From Nonomuraea sp. PA05 (GTDB lineage: Bacteria; Actinomycetota; Actinomycetes; Streptosporangiales; Streptosporangiaceae), in assembly GCF_008086045.1 (NCBI RefSeq), contig NZ_VSEY01000018.1:1-64000 (forward strand): a stretch of DNA of 64,000 nucleotides, in the 5' to 3' direction. Under the pieces are notes generated by a model. The model searched no databases, was not told the origin of the DNA, and saw nothing but the letters and a program-made list of their open reading frames with translations. Position numbers and translations under genes: made by a program. This document shows positions 33,734 through 41,916 of this stretch, one piece after another; position 1 is the stretch's first letter, and every line of letters begins with the position of its first letter.

Positions 33734-35352
33734 TGGGACGTTACGCCAGCGTCGATTGGATCCAGTTCGAATGGGACGAGCAGCGCACCGGCCTCGGGCC
33801 CGTGCGCACCTCCCTGGAGCAGACCGCGAGCTGGTACCACCAGCTCGGGCCCTGGCTCGACCCCGGGCCCGAGCCGGGGGTCAGCCTCTGCCGGCTGCTG
33901 GTGGACGGGCGGGTGGTGGTGCTCTCCCGCACGCGGACCGGCGGCGCCGACAGCCGCCGCACCATCCGGGTCCAGGCCTACCTGGGCGGCTCCGCCTCCC
34001 AGCCGATGGCCATGCCGAACGTGCGCCAGACCCTCGCCCTGGCCCCCGGCTGGGGCTCGCGGCTGCCCGACGACGACGAGCCGCTCGACCTGGGCAAGCT
34101 GATCAGCTCGTACGAGAGCGCGCGGACCGCGCTCGACCGGGAGTCGCGGGGGGCGGCCGTGACGCTGGCGCCGATCGTCTCCGAGTGCCTGCGGCGGCCC
34201 GGCTCGCCGCTGTCGGTCGCTTCAGGGGGGAACGCGATCGTGCAGTTGTGGGGGCTGGTGGACATTCTGGATCTGGTGCTGGGGCATCATCCGGAGACGT
34301 TCTCCACGTACGAGAGTGATGACTTCAATCCCGGGGCCGAGATCGTCTTCCTGCGGAAGTGGCCGGGGGTGTCGTCGCAGAGCTCCAACCGGACGCGGGT
34401 GGATCCGCGGTCGCCGGGGCAGGGGGATCGGTATTCCGAGATCGCGTCGATGCTGGTGGACGCGTATGCGCGGGATCAGCTCGTGGGGCTGGTGAAGCGG
34501 TTGCGGATCTCCGACAGGACGCCGTTCGAGGAGCGGTTGCGGAGGTTCGGAAGTGTGACGGGGGATCGGGAGGACGAGCTGGTGTGGTCGCCTCAGCCTC
34601 CGGGGCGTGCCCAGCCCGCGCCGTCCCCGCAGGCCTCGTTCCCGCAGGCCCCGTTCCCGCAGGCCCCGTTCCCGCAGGCCCCGACTCCGCAGGCCGCGAC
34701 TCCGCAGGCGGCGTCCCCGCAGGCGGCACCCGCGCAGGCCGCACCCGCGCAGGCGGCGCCCTCGCACATCGCACCCGCGCAGGCGGCGCCCGTCCAGCAT
34801 GCGCCTCCGCAGGCTGCCCCTTCGCAGGTGGCCGCACAGCAGGCGGCCGGGGAGGCGGGAGGCCAGACAGCGGGCCAGGCAGCGGGCCAGGCGGCAGGGC
34901 AGGCGGCAGGGCAGGCGGCAGGGCAGGGGGCCGGGCAGGGGGCAGGGCAGGGGGCGCAGGTGGCCGAGCAGACCGCGCAGGTGCAGCGGCCCCGGGCGGC
35001 GGGCCCGGCCGCGCAGCAGTACACGGAGCAGGACGCGTTCGAGATGCTCTGCACCGACCTGACCCAGGCCACCTCCCCCAAGGACGTCACCGCCATCCTC
35101 CAGGAGATGCGCGCCCTGGCCGCCAGACGCCAGCCGGCCGAGGTTCGCGCCCGGCTGCCGCGCCTGATCCCCGTCCTGGAACAGCAGCTCCCCGAAGCCC
35201 AGATCAACCCCGTCCTGCGCGCCCTCCTCGACCCGGACGCCCCCGCCCGCGCCCCCAGACCGAACTGGCTGGACCCCCAGTGGCTGGTCATCGTCGCGCT
35301 GCTGACCGTCCTGGTGATCCTCGCGATCGTGGCGGTGTTCCTCCTCGCCTAG
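33733..35352 (+). CDS. Tail-anchored protein with PQA/GQA repeats, GTPase partner
   Basis: 539 residues, start in TGATG with the GTPase stop. Residues 1-290 form an unrecognised folded region (MGRYASVDWIQFEWDEQRTGLGP onward). Residues ~296-430 are low complexity, first PQA-containing units and then GQAA units. A helical bundle follows (~435-510, FEMLCTDLTQATSPKDVTAILQEMRALAARR), then a C-terminal transmembrane helix (WLVIVALLTVLVILAIVAVF) running to the end, so it is anchored by its tail with the bulk in the cytoplasm. The flexible linker would let the N-terminal domain reach far from the membrane. Probably the membrane partner of the zinc GTPase (inference from position). Confidence 0.78.
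   Translation: MGRYASVDWIQFEWDEQRTGLGPVRTSLEQTASWYHQLGPWLDPGPEPGVSLCRLLVDGRVVVLSRTRTGGADSRRTIRVQAYLGGSASQPMAMPNVRQTLALAPGWGSRLPDDDEPLDLGKLISSYESARTALDRESRGAAVTLAPIVSECLRRPGSPLSVASGGNAIVQLWGLVDILDLVLGHHPETFSTYESDDFNPGAEIVFLRKWPGVSSQSSNRTRVDPRSPGQGDRYSEIASMLVDAYARDQLVGLVKRLRISDRTPFEERLRRFGSVTGDREDELVWSPQPPGRAQPAPSPQASFPQAPFPQAPFPQAPTPQAATPQAASPQAAPAQAAPAQAAPSHIAPAQAAPVQHAPPQAAPSQVAAQQAAGEAGGQTAGQAAGQAAGQAAGQAAGQGAGQGAGQGAQVAEQTAQVQRPRAAGPAAQQYTEQDAFEMLCTDLTQATSPKDVTAILQEMRALAARRQPAEVRARLPRLIPVLEQQLPEAQINPVLRALLDPDAPARAPRPNWLDPQWLVIVALLTVLVILAIVAVFLLA
34622..34960. repeat. 15-bp and 12-bp in-frame repeats encoding PQA and GQAA units
   Basis: Tandem units, first around CCGTTCCCGCAGGCC and then GCAGGGCAGGCG, code for the linker of the tail-anchored protein. 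All periods are multiples of three, so copy number can vary without breaking the frame. Confidence 0.75.
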
Positions 35353-35358
35353 GAGCGC

Positions 35359-36546
35359 CTAAGGGATGAGCCCGAGCCGGCGCCCGGCCGCGGCGAAGGC
35401 GGCGGCGACGCGGTCGAGCTGCGGCTCGGTGTGCAGGGCGGTGGTGCTGACGCGGATCAGCGCCTGCCCGTCCGGCACGGCGGGCGGCACCATGGCGGTG
35501 GCGAGCACGCCCTCGTCGAACAGCTCCCGCCACAACCGGCAGCACAGCAGGAGGTCGCCCACGTACACGGGGATGATCGTGGTCGGCGAGGCCTCGGTGC
35601 GGAACCCCAGCCCCGACAGGTCGGCGCGCAGCCGGGCGGCGGCGGCCAGCGCCCGGTGGCGGCGTTCCGGCTCGGTCTCGATGATGTCCAGGGCGGCCAG
35701 CGCGGCGGCGGTGCTCGACGGGGCGAGCGCCGCCGAGTACACCATCGACCTGGCTTGGTGGCGCAGGTAGACGATGATCCGCTCGGGCCCGGCGACGGCG
35801 CCGCCGGTGGTGCCGAAGCACTTGGAGAAGGCCAGGGTGTGCAGGTCCACCGCAGGTTCGAGCCCGTAGTGCTCGGCCGTCCCGCGCCCTCCCCGGCCGA
35901 TCAGGCCGATGTCGTGGGCGCCGTCCAGGACGAGGCGGACACCGTGGCGGCGGGCCAGCTCGGCGGTTCCCGGCAGGTCGCAGAGCGTGCCGGTGGTGGA
36001 GAACATGCCCTCGGTGAGGATCAGCGCGCCCGCGGCCTGGTCGCACTCGGCCAGCAGCCCCGCCAGGCGGTCCAGGTCGTTGTGCCGGTAGCGCCGCAGG
36101 CGGGCGCGGGAGAGCCGGACCGCGTCGATGAGGGAGGCGTGGATGAGCTGGTCGGCGAGCACGGTGTCGCGGGGGCCCACCAGGGCGCTGAGGACGAGGT
36201 TGGCCAGGAAGCCCGTGGGCGTCACCATGGCCGACTCCTGGCCGAGGAACGCCGCCAGCCTGCCCTCCAGCGTCTCGTGCAGGGTGAGCGATCCGTTGGC
36301 CATGCGGGATCCGGCGGTACCGGTGCCCAGTGAGCGGACGGCGCGGCAGGCCGCGTCCTTCAGCCGGGGGTCGGCCGACAGGCCGAGGTAGTCGTTGGAC
36401 CCGACGGACACCAGCACGCGCCCGCCGACCACCACCTCGCCGTCGGCCAGGCGCTGCTCGACGGGGTGGTAGTAGGGGTAGACGCCCATCTCGGTGACGG
36501 GCTTGACGTCGTCCTGGACCTGGCACCTGCCGAACACGTCGAGCAT
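35359..36546 (-). CDS. PLP-dependent alpha-oxoamine synthase (AONS family)
   Basis: 395 residues, ATG complement at 36544-36546. The order of motifs is that of 8-amino-7-oxononanoate/2-amino-3-ketobutyrate/serine-palmitoyl synthases: SNDYLGLSADPRLKDAA, GTGTAGSRMANGSLTLHETLE, VLDGAHDIG (Asp and His that hold the cofactor ring) and LAFSKCFGTTGG with the PLP-binding Lys. It would join an amino acid and an acyl thioester with loss of CO2. There are no biotin or sphingolipid genes nearby, and the divergent neighbour is an acyl-CoA dehydrogenase, so a role in making a specialised amino-ketone from an acyl-CoA is possible. Its stop is 6 bases from the tubulin-cassette end (convergent). Confidence 0.88.
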   Translation of the reverse strand: MLDVFGRCQVQDDVKPVTEMGVYPYYHPVEQRLADGEVVVGGRVLVSVGSNDYLGLSADPRLKDAACRAVRSLGTGTAGSRMANGSLTLHETLEGRLAAFLGQESAMVTPTGFLANLVLSALVGPRDTVLADQLIHASLIDAVRLSRARLRRYRHNDLDRLAGLLAECDQAAGALILTEGMFSTTGTLCDLPGTAELARRHGVRLVLDGAHDIGLIGRGGRGTAEHYGLEPAVDLHTLAFSKCFGTTGGAVAGPERIIVYLRHQARSMVYSAALAPSSTAAALAALDIIETEPERRHRALAAAARLRADLSGLGFRTEASPTTIIPVYVGDLLLCCRLWRELFDEGVLATAMVPPAVPDGQALIRVSTTALHTEPQLDRVAAAFAAAGRRLGLIP

Positions 36547-36671
36547 CGGCGCATCACTGCCCTTCTCGGGGAGGCTGACCCTGTGCTGCGCAGTCTGCCT
36601 CGCCGGGCGGGCGGGGCGCGTGGCGTACCACGCTTCGTGTCACGGCGCGGGCCGTGGGTAGCTGTCCCGCC

Positions 36672-37847
36672 ATGTCTGAGCTGCTGACCGGAGATCTGTA
36701 CGCGTTCGAGAGTCTGCTGGCCGAACAGGAGCGCGAGACGCTGCTGCGGGTGCGCGCGTTCCTCCAGGAGAAGGTGGTGCCCATCGCGAACGAGTGCTGG
36801 GTGCGCGCGGAGTTCCCCGTGGACCTGGTGAAGGAGTACGCCGAGCTGGGCATCGCGGGCCTGGCCTACCCCGAGTGTCCGGGGCCGAAGCCGAGCGGGC
36901 TGCTCAGCGGTTTCCTGGCGCTGGAGATGGCCCGTGCCGACCCGTCGATGGCGACGTTCTTCGGCGTGCACACCGGCCTGGCCATGGGCAGCATCGCCGC
37001 CTGCGGCTCGGCGGAGCAGCGGGAGCGCTGGCTGCCCGCGATGAGCAGGATGGAGCGGATCGGGGCGTTCGCGCTGACCGAGCCTGAGGGCGGCTCTGAC
37101 GTGTCGGGCGGGATGCGCACCACGGCCAGGCGCGAGGGTGACGTGTGGGTGCTGGACGGGGCCAAGCGCTGGATCGGCAACGGCACGTTCGCCGACCTGA
37201 TCGTCGTCTGGGCCAGGGACGTGGAGGACGGGCACGTCAAGGGGTTCGTGGTGGAGAAGGGCACGCCCGGCTTCACCGCGACACGGATCGAGAACAAGAT
37301 GGCGCTGCGCACGGTGCAGAACGCCGACATCACGCTGTCGGACTGCCGGGTCCCTGAGGAGAACCGGCTGGCGAACGCCAACTCGTTCCGCGACACCGCG
37401 CGGATCCTGCGCAGGACCCGCAGCGGGGTGGCCTGGCAGGCGGTCGGCATCATGCTGGCCGCCTACGAGATCGCGCTGCGCTACGCCAAGGAGCGCGAGC
37501 AGTTCGGCCGGCCCATCGCCGGGTTCCAGCTCGTGCAGGACCTGCTGGTCAGGATGCTCGGGAACGCCACGGCCTGCCTGGGCATGGTGGTGCGGCTGGC
37601 GCAGCTCCAGGACGACGACGTCTTCCGCGACGAGCACTCGGCGCTGGCGAAGGCGTTCTGCACGAGCCGGATGCGGGAGGTCGTCGGCTGGGCGCGGGAG
37701 CTGCTCGCCGGGAACGGGATCATCCTGGAGTACGACATCGCCCGGTTCGTCGCCGACGCCGAGGCGATCTACTCCTACGAGGGCACCCGGGAGATCAACA
37801 CGCTGATCGTCGGCCGGGCGGTGACCGGCATGGGGGCCTTCGTCTGA
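36672..37847 (+). CDS. Acyl-CoA dehydrogenase, glutaryl-CoA dehydrogenase-like
   Basis: 391 residues from ATG 36672. Typical FAD acyl-CoA dehydrogenase blocks are present: GAFALTEPEGGSDVSGG, the flavin-binding RWIGNGTFADLIVVWAR, REQFGRPIAGFQLVQ and the C-terminal YSYEGTREINTLIVGRAVTG, where the Glu of YEGT is the expected catalytic base, in the position used by glutaryl- and isobutyryl-type enzymes. It oxidises an acyl-CoA to the enoyl-CoA, passing electrons to ETF. Divergent from the oxoamine synthase with a 125-base shared gap, hinting at one pathway. Confidence 0.9.
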   Translation: MSELLTGDLYAFESLLAEQERETLLRVRAFLQEKVVPIANECWVRAEFPVDLVKEYAELGIAGLAYPECPGPKPSGLLSGFLALEMARADPSMATFFGVHTGLAMGSIAACGSAEQRERWLPAMSRMERIGAFALTEPEGGSDVSGGMRTTARREGDVWVLDGAKRWIGNGTFADLIVVWARDVEDGHVKGFVVEKGTPGFTATRIENKMALRTVQNADITLSDCRVPEENRLANANSFRDTARILRRTRSGVAWQAVGIMLAAYEIALRYAKEREQFGRPIAGFQLVQDLLVRMLGNATACLGMVVRLAQLQDDDVFRDEHSALAKAFCTSRMREVVGWARELLAGNGIILEYDIARFVADAEAIYSYEGTREINTLIVGRAVTGMGAFV

Positions 37848-37940
37848 CTACCCATAGTTAGCTGCGCACGATCACATTCACGAACAGTGTGCTGACAAAG
37901 AGTCAACATTACTTTCGGGAGGTTTCTTCGCATCCGTACC

Positions 37941-37969
37941 TTGAAGTCCATCTGCCCCACCTGCATAGT
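37941..37969 (+). promoter_or_regulatory. Possible promoter of the conservon
   Basis: TTGAAG at 37941-37946 and CATAGT at 37964-37969 with 17 bases between lie in the 228-base gap 37848-38075. The pair is imperfect and would give a leader of about 100 bases. The first part of the gap (37848-37935) is relatively AT-rich and could hold another start. Confidence 0.3.
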
Positions 37970-38075
37970 GGACGGACCACAGGCGCACCCAGTCGTGGCG
38001 GGCAACCTCGGGGGGCGGTAGCAAGGTCACGACTGCCCGGGCGCACCCCCCACGCGCGGAATTGGACATTGAAGG

Positions 38076-40589
38076 ATGAGCTCGCCCCCGCCTCTTCGCA
38101 CCAAGCTGCTCAGGATCCTCCTGCTTCCGCTGGTCTCCATGGTGGCCCTCTGGGGGTTCATCGCCTACTCCAGCGTGGATGAGATCTCCACCGTCTCCCA
38201 GATCCAGAACCGATGGCAGTCCATCGGCGCACCGGTGCTCCAGCTCATCGTGGAGTTGCAGAAGGAGCGGCAGCTCTCGGCCGAGGCGCCGAGCGGCACC
38301 GCGACGTACCGGCCGCTGATCGAACAGCGCAAGGCCACCGACGAGCAGGTCAAGCGGCTGCGGGAGATCATCGCGACGCTCGACGTGGCGGCGGTCAACG
38401 AGACGCCGGCCCAGGTGCAGACGATGGTGCAGGCCCTCGACGGGCTGCAGTCGCTGCGCGCCTCCGCCGACGGCGGCGTGCTGGCGCCCGCCCTGACGAT
38501 CGTCGAGGCGTACAACAACCTGATCGCCTCGGCCAACCAGCAGTTCACCGACCGCGACGCGATGAGCGACGCCTCGGTCTACCAGTCGGTACGCGGCATG
38601 ACGGCCTACAGCACCTCGGCCGAGTACCTGTGGCGGGAGCACGCCGTGCTCACCACCACGCTGGTGCAACGCAACATGACCCCCACCGACCGCGCGGCGT
38701 TCGTCTCCGCCATGACCGCCCGCCGGCTCGTCATGGCCAACGCGGAACGCGACGCCAGCCCCGAGCTGCGCGCCGCCTACGAGCAGCTCGTGGCCAGCAC
38801 CCCCTACAAGCGGGTGACGGCGGTCGAGGACGAGCTGTTCTCCTACGACACCGGCGGTCCGCCCCCGGTGTCGGTCACCGAGTGGCGCGACGACGCCGAG
38901 GCCGTGCTCGCCCAGATCAACCGCGACACCCAGATCGAGCTGGCCCGCGCCGCGGCCTCGGGCGAGTCGCAGAAGAACGGCGCGTACTGGCGGATCGGGA
39001 TCGTGCTGCTGCTCGGCCTGGCCATGGTGATCCTTTCGGTGTGGCTGTCGTACCGGTTCGGCCAGTCGCTCATCGCCGAGCTGCGGCGGCTGCAGGGCTC
39101 GGCGGTGGAGCTGGCCGAGCAGCGGCTGCCCCGGCTGGTCGAACGGCTGCGCCGCGGCGACGACGTGGACCCGGCCACCGAGGCCCCCGGCCTCGACAGG
39201 GCCGAGACCGCCGAGGTGGACCGCGTCGTGCACGCCTTCTCCGCCGTACGCCGCACCGCGGTCGAGGCCGCCGTCGGCCAGGCCGCCCTGCGCAAGGGCG
39301 TCGGCCAGGTCTTCCTCAACCTGGCCCGGCGCAACCAGGCGCTGCTGCACCGCCAGCTCGCGCTGCTGGACACCATGGAGCGGCGGGTGGACGAGCCCGA
39401 GGTCCTGGAGGACCTGTTCAAGCTCGACCACCTGACCACCCGCATGCGGCGGCACGCCGAGAACCTGATCATCCTGTCCGGCTCCTCCCCCGCGCGCCGC
39501 TGGCGCGACCCGGTGCCGCTGTTCGACGTGGTCCGCGCGGCGGTGCTGGAGGTCGAGGACTACACCCGCGTGACCGTCGCGCCGATGCCGAACTCACCGC
39601 TGCTCGTCGGCGCCGCGGTCACCGACGTGATCCACCTGATCGCCGAGCTGGTGGAGAACGCCACCGTATTCTCCCCGCCCAACACCACCGTGCAGGTGCG
39701 CGGCGTGACGGCGGCCAACGGGATGGCGCTGGAGGTCGAGGACCGCGGTCTCGGCCTGAACGACGCCACCCTGCACGAGCTGAACGCCCGGCTGGCCGAC
39801 GTGCCCGAGTTCGACCTGGCCGACAGCGACCGGCTCGGGCTGTTCGTGGTGGCGCGGCTCGCGGCGCGGCACGGGATCAAGATCGTGATGCGGCGGTCGC
39901 CGTACGACGGGACCACCGCGATCGTGCTGCTGCCCGCCAGTCTGCTCGCCGACAGCGAGCAACTCGCCCTCACCGCGGGACCGGCCGCCACGTCGAGCGC
40001 CGGGCACGACTCCGTGAACGGACGTGCGACCCGGCCCGTACGCGGCACCTGGTTCGAGCCCGACCCCGCGCAGAACAGGACCGATCCCGTGCCGGATCCC
40101 TCGGCCTCCGCGCCCCTGTCCGTGCCCCCGTCTGTGCCCCCGTCCGTGCCCCCGTCCGTGCCCCCGTCCGGGCCCCTGTCCGTGCCCGAGCCGTTCCTGC
40201 CGGAGAGCGACCCGGCGCCGCTGTCCGGGGCGACGTTCCCGCCCGGGAGCGAGCACCCCGACCTCGAAGCGCTCATGTTCGGGGACGACCACGCCCGCGC
40301 GGCCGTTCCCCCCAAGACCTCCGGCCCGCCCGCGGGCTGGAGCGTCACCGTGCCGCCCCAGGAGGCGGACGAGGATCTCGACGGGCTGCCGATGCGGATC
40401 CCGCAGGCCAGCCTCGCCCCCCAGTTGCGCGTGGACGCGCGGCCGGAGCGGCGCGGCGGCGGCGGACGCTCGCCCGAAGAGCTCGCACAGCTCATGTCGT
40501 CCATGCAACGCGGCTGGCAGGAAGGTCGCCAGCAGGCCAAGCAGGAGCCCGACATGTGGAATCGAAAGGACGACCAACCCGATGCCTGA
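38076..40589 (+). CDS. cvnA: Conservon sensor CvnA, nitrate-sensor-type histidine kinase-like ATPase
   Basis: 837 residues. Transmembrane helices at ~10-32 and ~308-327 flank an extracytoplasmic nitrate/nitrite-sensing-like helical domain. The cytoplasmic part has the conservon-typical VFLNLARRNQALLHRQLALLDTMERR, then a GHKL ATPase domain with N-box AELVENATVFSPP (near 522), EDRGLGL and DRLGLFVVARLAARHGI. The C-terminal ~200 residues are disordered and Pro-rich, with a PSVP repeat encoded by 12-base units. Conservon kinases couple to the roadblock protein and a small GTPase rather than a response regulator. The ATG of cvnB lies inside its 3' end. Confidence 0.92.
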   Translation: MSSPPPLRTKLLRILLLPLVSMVALWGFIAYSSVDEISTVSQIQNRWQSIGAPVLQLIVELQKERQLSAEAPSGTATYRPLIEQRKATDEQVKRLREIIATLDVAAVNETPAQVQTMVQALDGLQSLRASADGGVLAPALTIVEAYNNLIASANQQFTDRDAMSDASVYQSVRGMTAYSTSAEYLWREHAVLTTTLVQRNMTPTDRAAFVSAMTARRLVMANAERDASPELRAAYEQLVASTPYKRVTAVEDELFSYDTGGPPPVSVTEWRDDAEAVLAQINRDTQIELARAAASGESQKNGAYWRIGIVLLLGLAMVILSVWLSYRFGQSLIAELRRLQGSAVELAEQRLPRLVERLRRGDDVDPATEAPGLDRAETAEVDRVVHAFSAVRRTAVEAAVGQAALRKGVGQVFLNLARRNQALLHRQLALLDTMERRVDEPEVLEDLFKLDHLTTRMRRHAENLIILSGSSPARRWRDPVPLFDVVRAAVLEVEDYTRVTVAPMPNSPLLVGAAVTDVIHLIAELVENATVFSPPNTTVQVRGVTAANGMALEVEDRGLGLNDATLHELNARLADVPEFDLADSDRLGLFVVARLAARHGIKIVMRRSPYDGTTAIVLLPASLLADSEQLALTAGPAATSSAGHDSVNGRATRPVRGTWFEPDPAQNRTDPVPDPSASAPLSVPPSVPPSVPPSVPPSGPLSVPEPFLPESDPAPLSGATFPPGSEHPDLEALMFGDDHARAAVPPKTSGPPAGWSVTVPPQEADEDLDGLPMRIPQASLAPQLRVDARPERRGGGGRSPEELAQLMSSMQRGWQEGRQQAKQEPDMWNRKDDQPDA

Positions 40590-41007
40590 CCCCAGAAGCG
40601 AACTGAGCTGGCTGCTCGACGACCTCATCCAGCGCGTGCCCGGCATCCGGCACGCCATCGTGCTGTCCGCCGACGGGCTCTCCATGGGCAACTCCCACGG
40701 CCTGACCCGGGAGGACGCCGAGCACCTGTCCGCCATCTCCGCCGGCAGCCACAGCCTCGCCCTGGGGGCGGGACGGCACTTCGGGATGGGCGGCGTCCGG
40801 CAGACGATCATCGAGTTGGAGGAGGGCTTCCTCTTCGTCACCGCCGCCGGGCAGGGGGCACGGCTGGCCGTGCTGGCCACGGCCGACGCCGAGCTGGGCA
40901 TGGTCACGTACGAGATGGCGCTGATGGTCAAGCGGGTCGGCGAGCACCTGTCCGCGCATCCGAGGGGAGCGGCACCGGCACCCGCCTGGAACGGCGCGAG
41001 ACCGTGA
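40582..41007 (+). CDS. cvnB: Conservon roadblock/LC7 protein CvnB
   Basis: 141 residues, overlapping cvnA by 8 bases. SWLLDDLIQRVPGIRHAIVLSADGLSMGNSHGL and HFGMGGVRQTIIELEEGFLFVTAAGQGARLAVLA are the roadblock/LC7 fold as in MglB, the regulator (GAP-like) of the MglA GTPase. Expected to form homodimers and bind CvnD. Ala/Pro-rich tail. Confidence 0.93.
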   Translation: MPDPRSELSWLLDDLIQRVPGIRHAIVLSADGLSMGNSHGLTREDAEHLSAISAGSHSLALGAGRHFGMGGVRQTIIELEEGFLFVTAAGQGARLAVLATADAELGMVTYEMALMVKRVGEHLSAHPRGAAPAPAWNGARP

Positions 41008-41354
41008 CAGGGGAGGATCCCGGGCCGCTGATCCGGCTCTACGGACTGACCGGGGGCCGGGCGCGTCCGCAGGGTGAGTCGTTCGACCTGGTGGCCATCG
41101 TCGTCACGGCCGGCGACTTCCCCCCGCCCGCCGGCCTGCTCCCCGAGCATCGCGCCGTGCTCTCGCTGTGCCGCAGGCCCACCCCGGTGGCGGACGTCGC
41201 GGCGCACCTCAGGCTGCCGATCAACATCACCCGCGTGATCCTCGGCGATCTGCGGCGCGACGGCCTGATCAACATCGAGCGCCCGCGCCCCGTCGCGCAG
41301 ACGATCGACGAACGCATCTACAGGGAAGTGCTGGATGGGCTACGCAGTCTCTGA
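41004..41354 (+). CDS. cvnC: Conservon DUF742 protein CvnC
   Basis: 116 residues from GTG 41004 in a GTGA overlap with cvnB. RLYGLTGGRARP near the start and the winged-helix-like LCRRPTPVADVAAHLRLPINITRVILGDLRRDGLINIERP are characteristic of DUF742. Contributes to the multiprotein conservon complex; precise role unknown. Its end overlaps cvnD by 20 bases, keeping the usual A-B-C-D order. Confidence 0.93.
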   Translation: MTGEDPGPLIRLYGLTGGRARPQGESFDLVAIVVTAGDFPPPAGLLPEHRAVLSLCRRPTPVADVAAHLRLPINITRVILGDLRRDGLINIERPRPVAQTIDERIYREVLDGLRSL

Positions 41355-41916
41355 GCCGGGCACGACCAGGGCTCCCTCGGCCCTGGCCATCAAGATCCTG
41401 ATCGCGGGCGGCTTCGGTGTCGGCAAGACGACCATGGTCGGCACGATCAGCGAGATCAGGCCGCTGCACACCGAGGAACTGCTGAGCGACCGCGGCATCG
41501 GCGTGGACGACACCTCGGGCGTGGAGTCCAAGACCACCACCACCGTGGCGCTGGACTTCGGCCGCATCACCATCCGCGACGGGCTGTGGCTGTACCTGTT
41601 CGGGACACCGGGGCAGGACCGCTTCTGGTTCATGTGGGACGAGCTGGCCCTGGGCGCGCTCGGGGCCGTCGTGCTCGCCGACACGCGCCGGCTGCAGGAC
41701 TGCTTCCCGGCGGTGGACTACTTCGAGCAGCGCGGGATCCCGTTCGTGGTGGGGGTGAACTGCTTCGACGGGGCCCGCCGGTACGAGCCGGGCAAGGTGC
41801 GGCGGGCGCTCGGGCTGAGTGATCACATTCCGGTCGTGATGTGCGACGTGCGGCGGCGCGCGTCGGTCAAGGAGGTGCTCACGACGCTCGTCACGTACGC
41901 GGTCAAGGGGGCGTAA
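41335..41916 (+). CDS. cvnD: Conservon small GTPase CvnD
   Basis: 193 residues. G1 is GGFGVGKT (25-32), G3 appears as FGTPGQDRFW (near 89), and the base-specificity loop as VNCFDGA (near 141), matching the MglA-like ATP/GTP-binding family rather than canonical Ras NKxD. It is the switch read out by CvnB. The gene converges on a LysR regulator with a 14-base overlap at the 3' ends, so read-through would make antisense RNA. Confidence 0.93.
   Translation: MGYAVSEPGTTRAPSALAIKILIAGGFGVGKTTMVGTISEIRPLHTEELLSDRGIGVDDTSGVESKTTTTVALDFGRITIRDGLWLYLFGTPGQDRFWFMWDELALGALGAVVLADTRRLQDCFPAVDYFEQRGIPFVVGVNCFDGARRYEPGKVRRALGLSDHIPVVMCDVRRRASVKEVLTTLVTYAVKGA

Noticed and set aside
34622..34960. Short repeats as a CRISPR array
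   Set aside because: Contiguous in-frame 12- and 15-base units inside a coding sequence with no spacers.
38076..41916. Sensor, roadblock, DUF742 and GTPase cluster as a new signalling system
   Set aside because: It is a standard conservon with the usual gene order, well described in streptomycetes.
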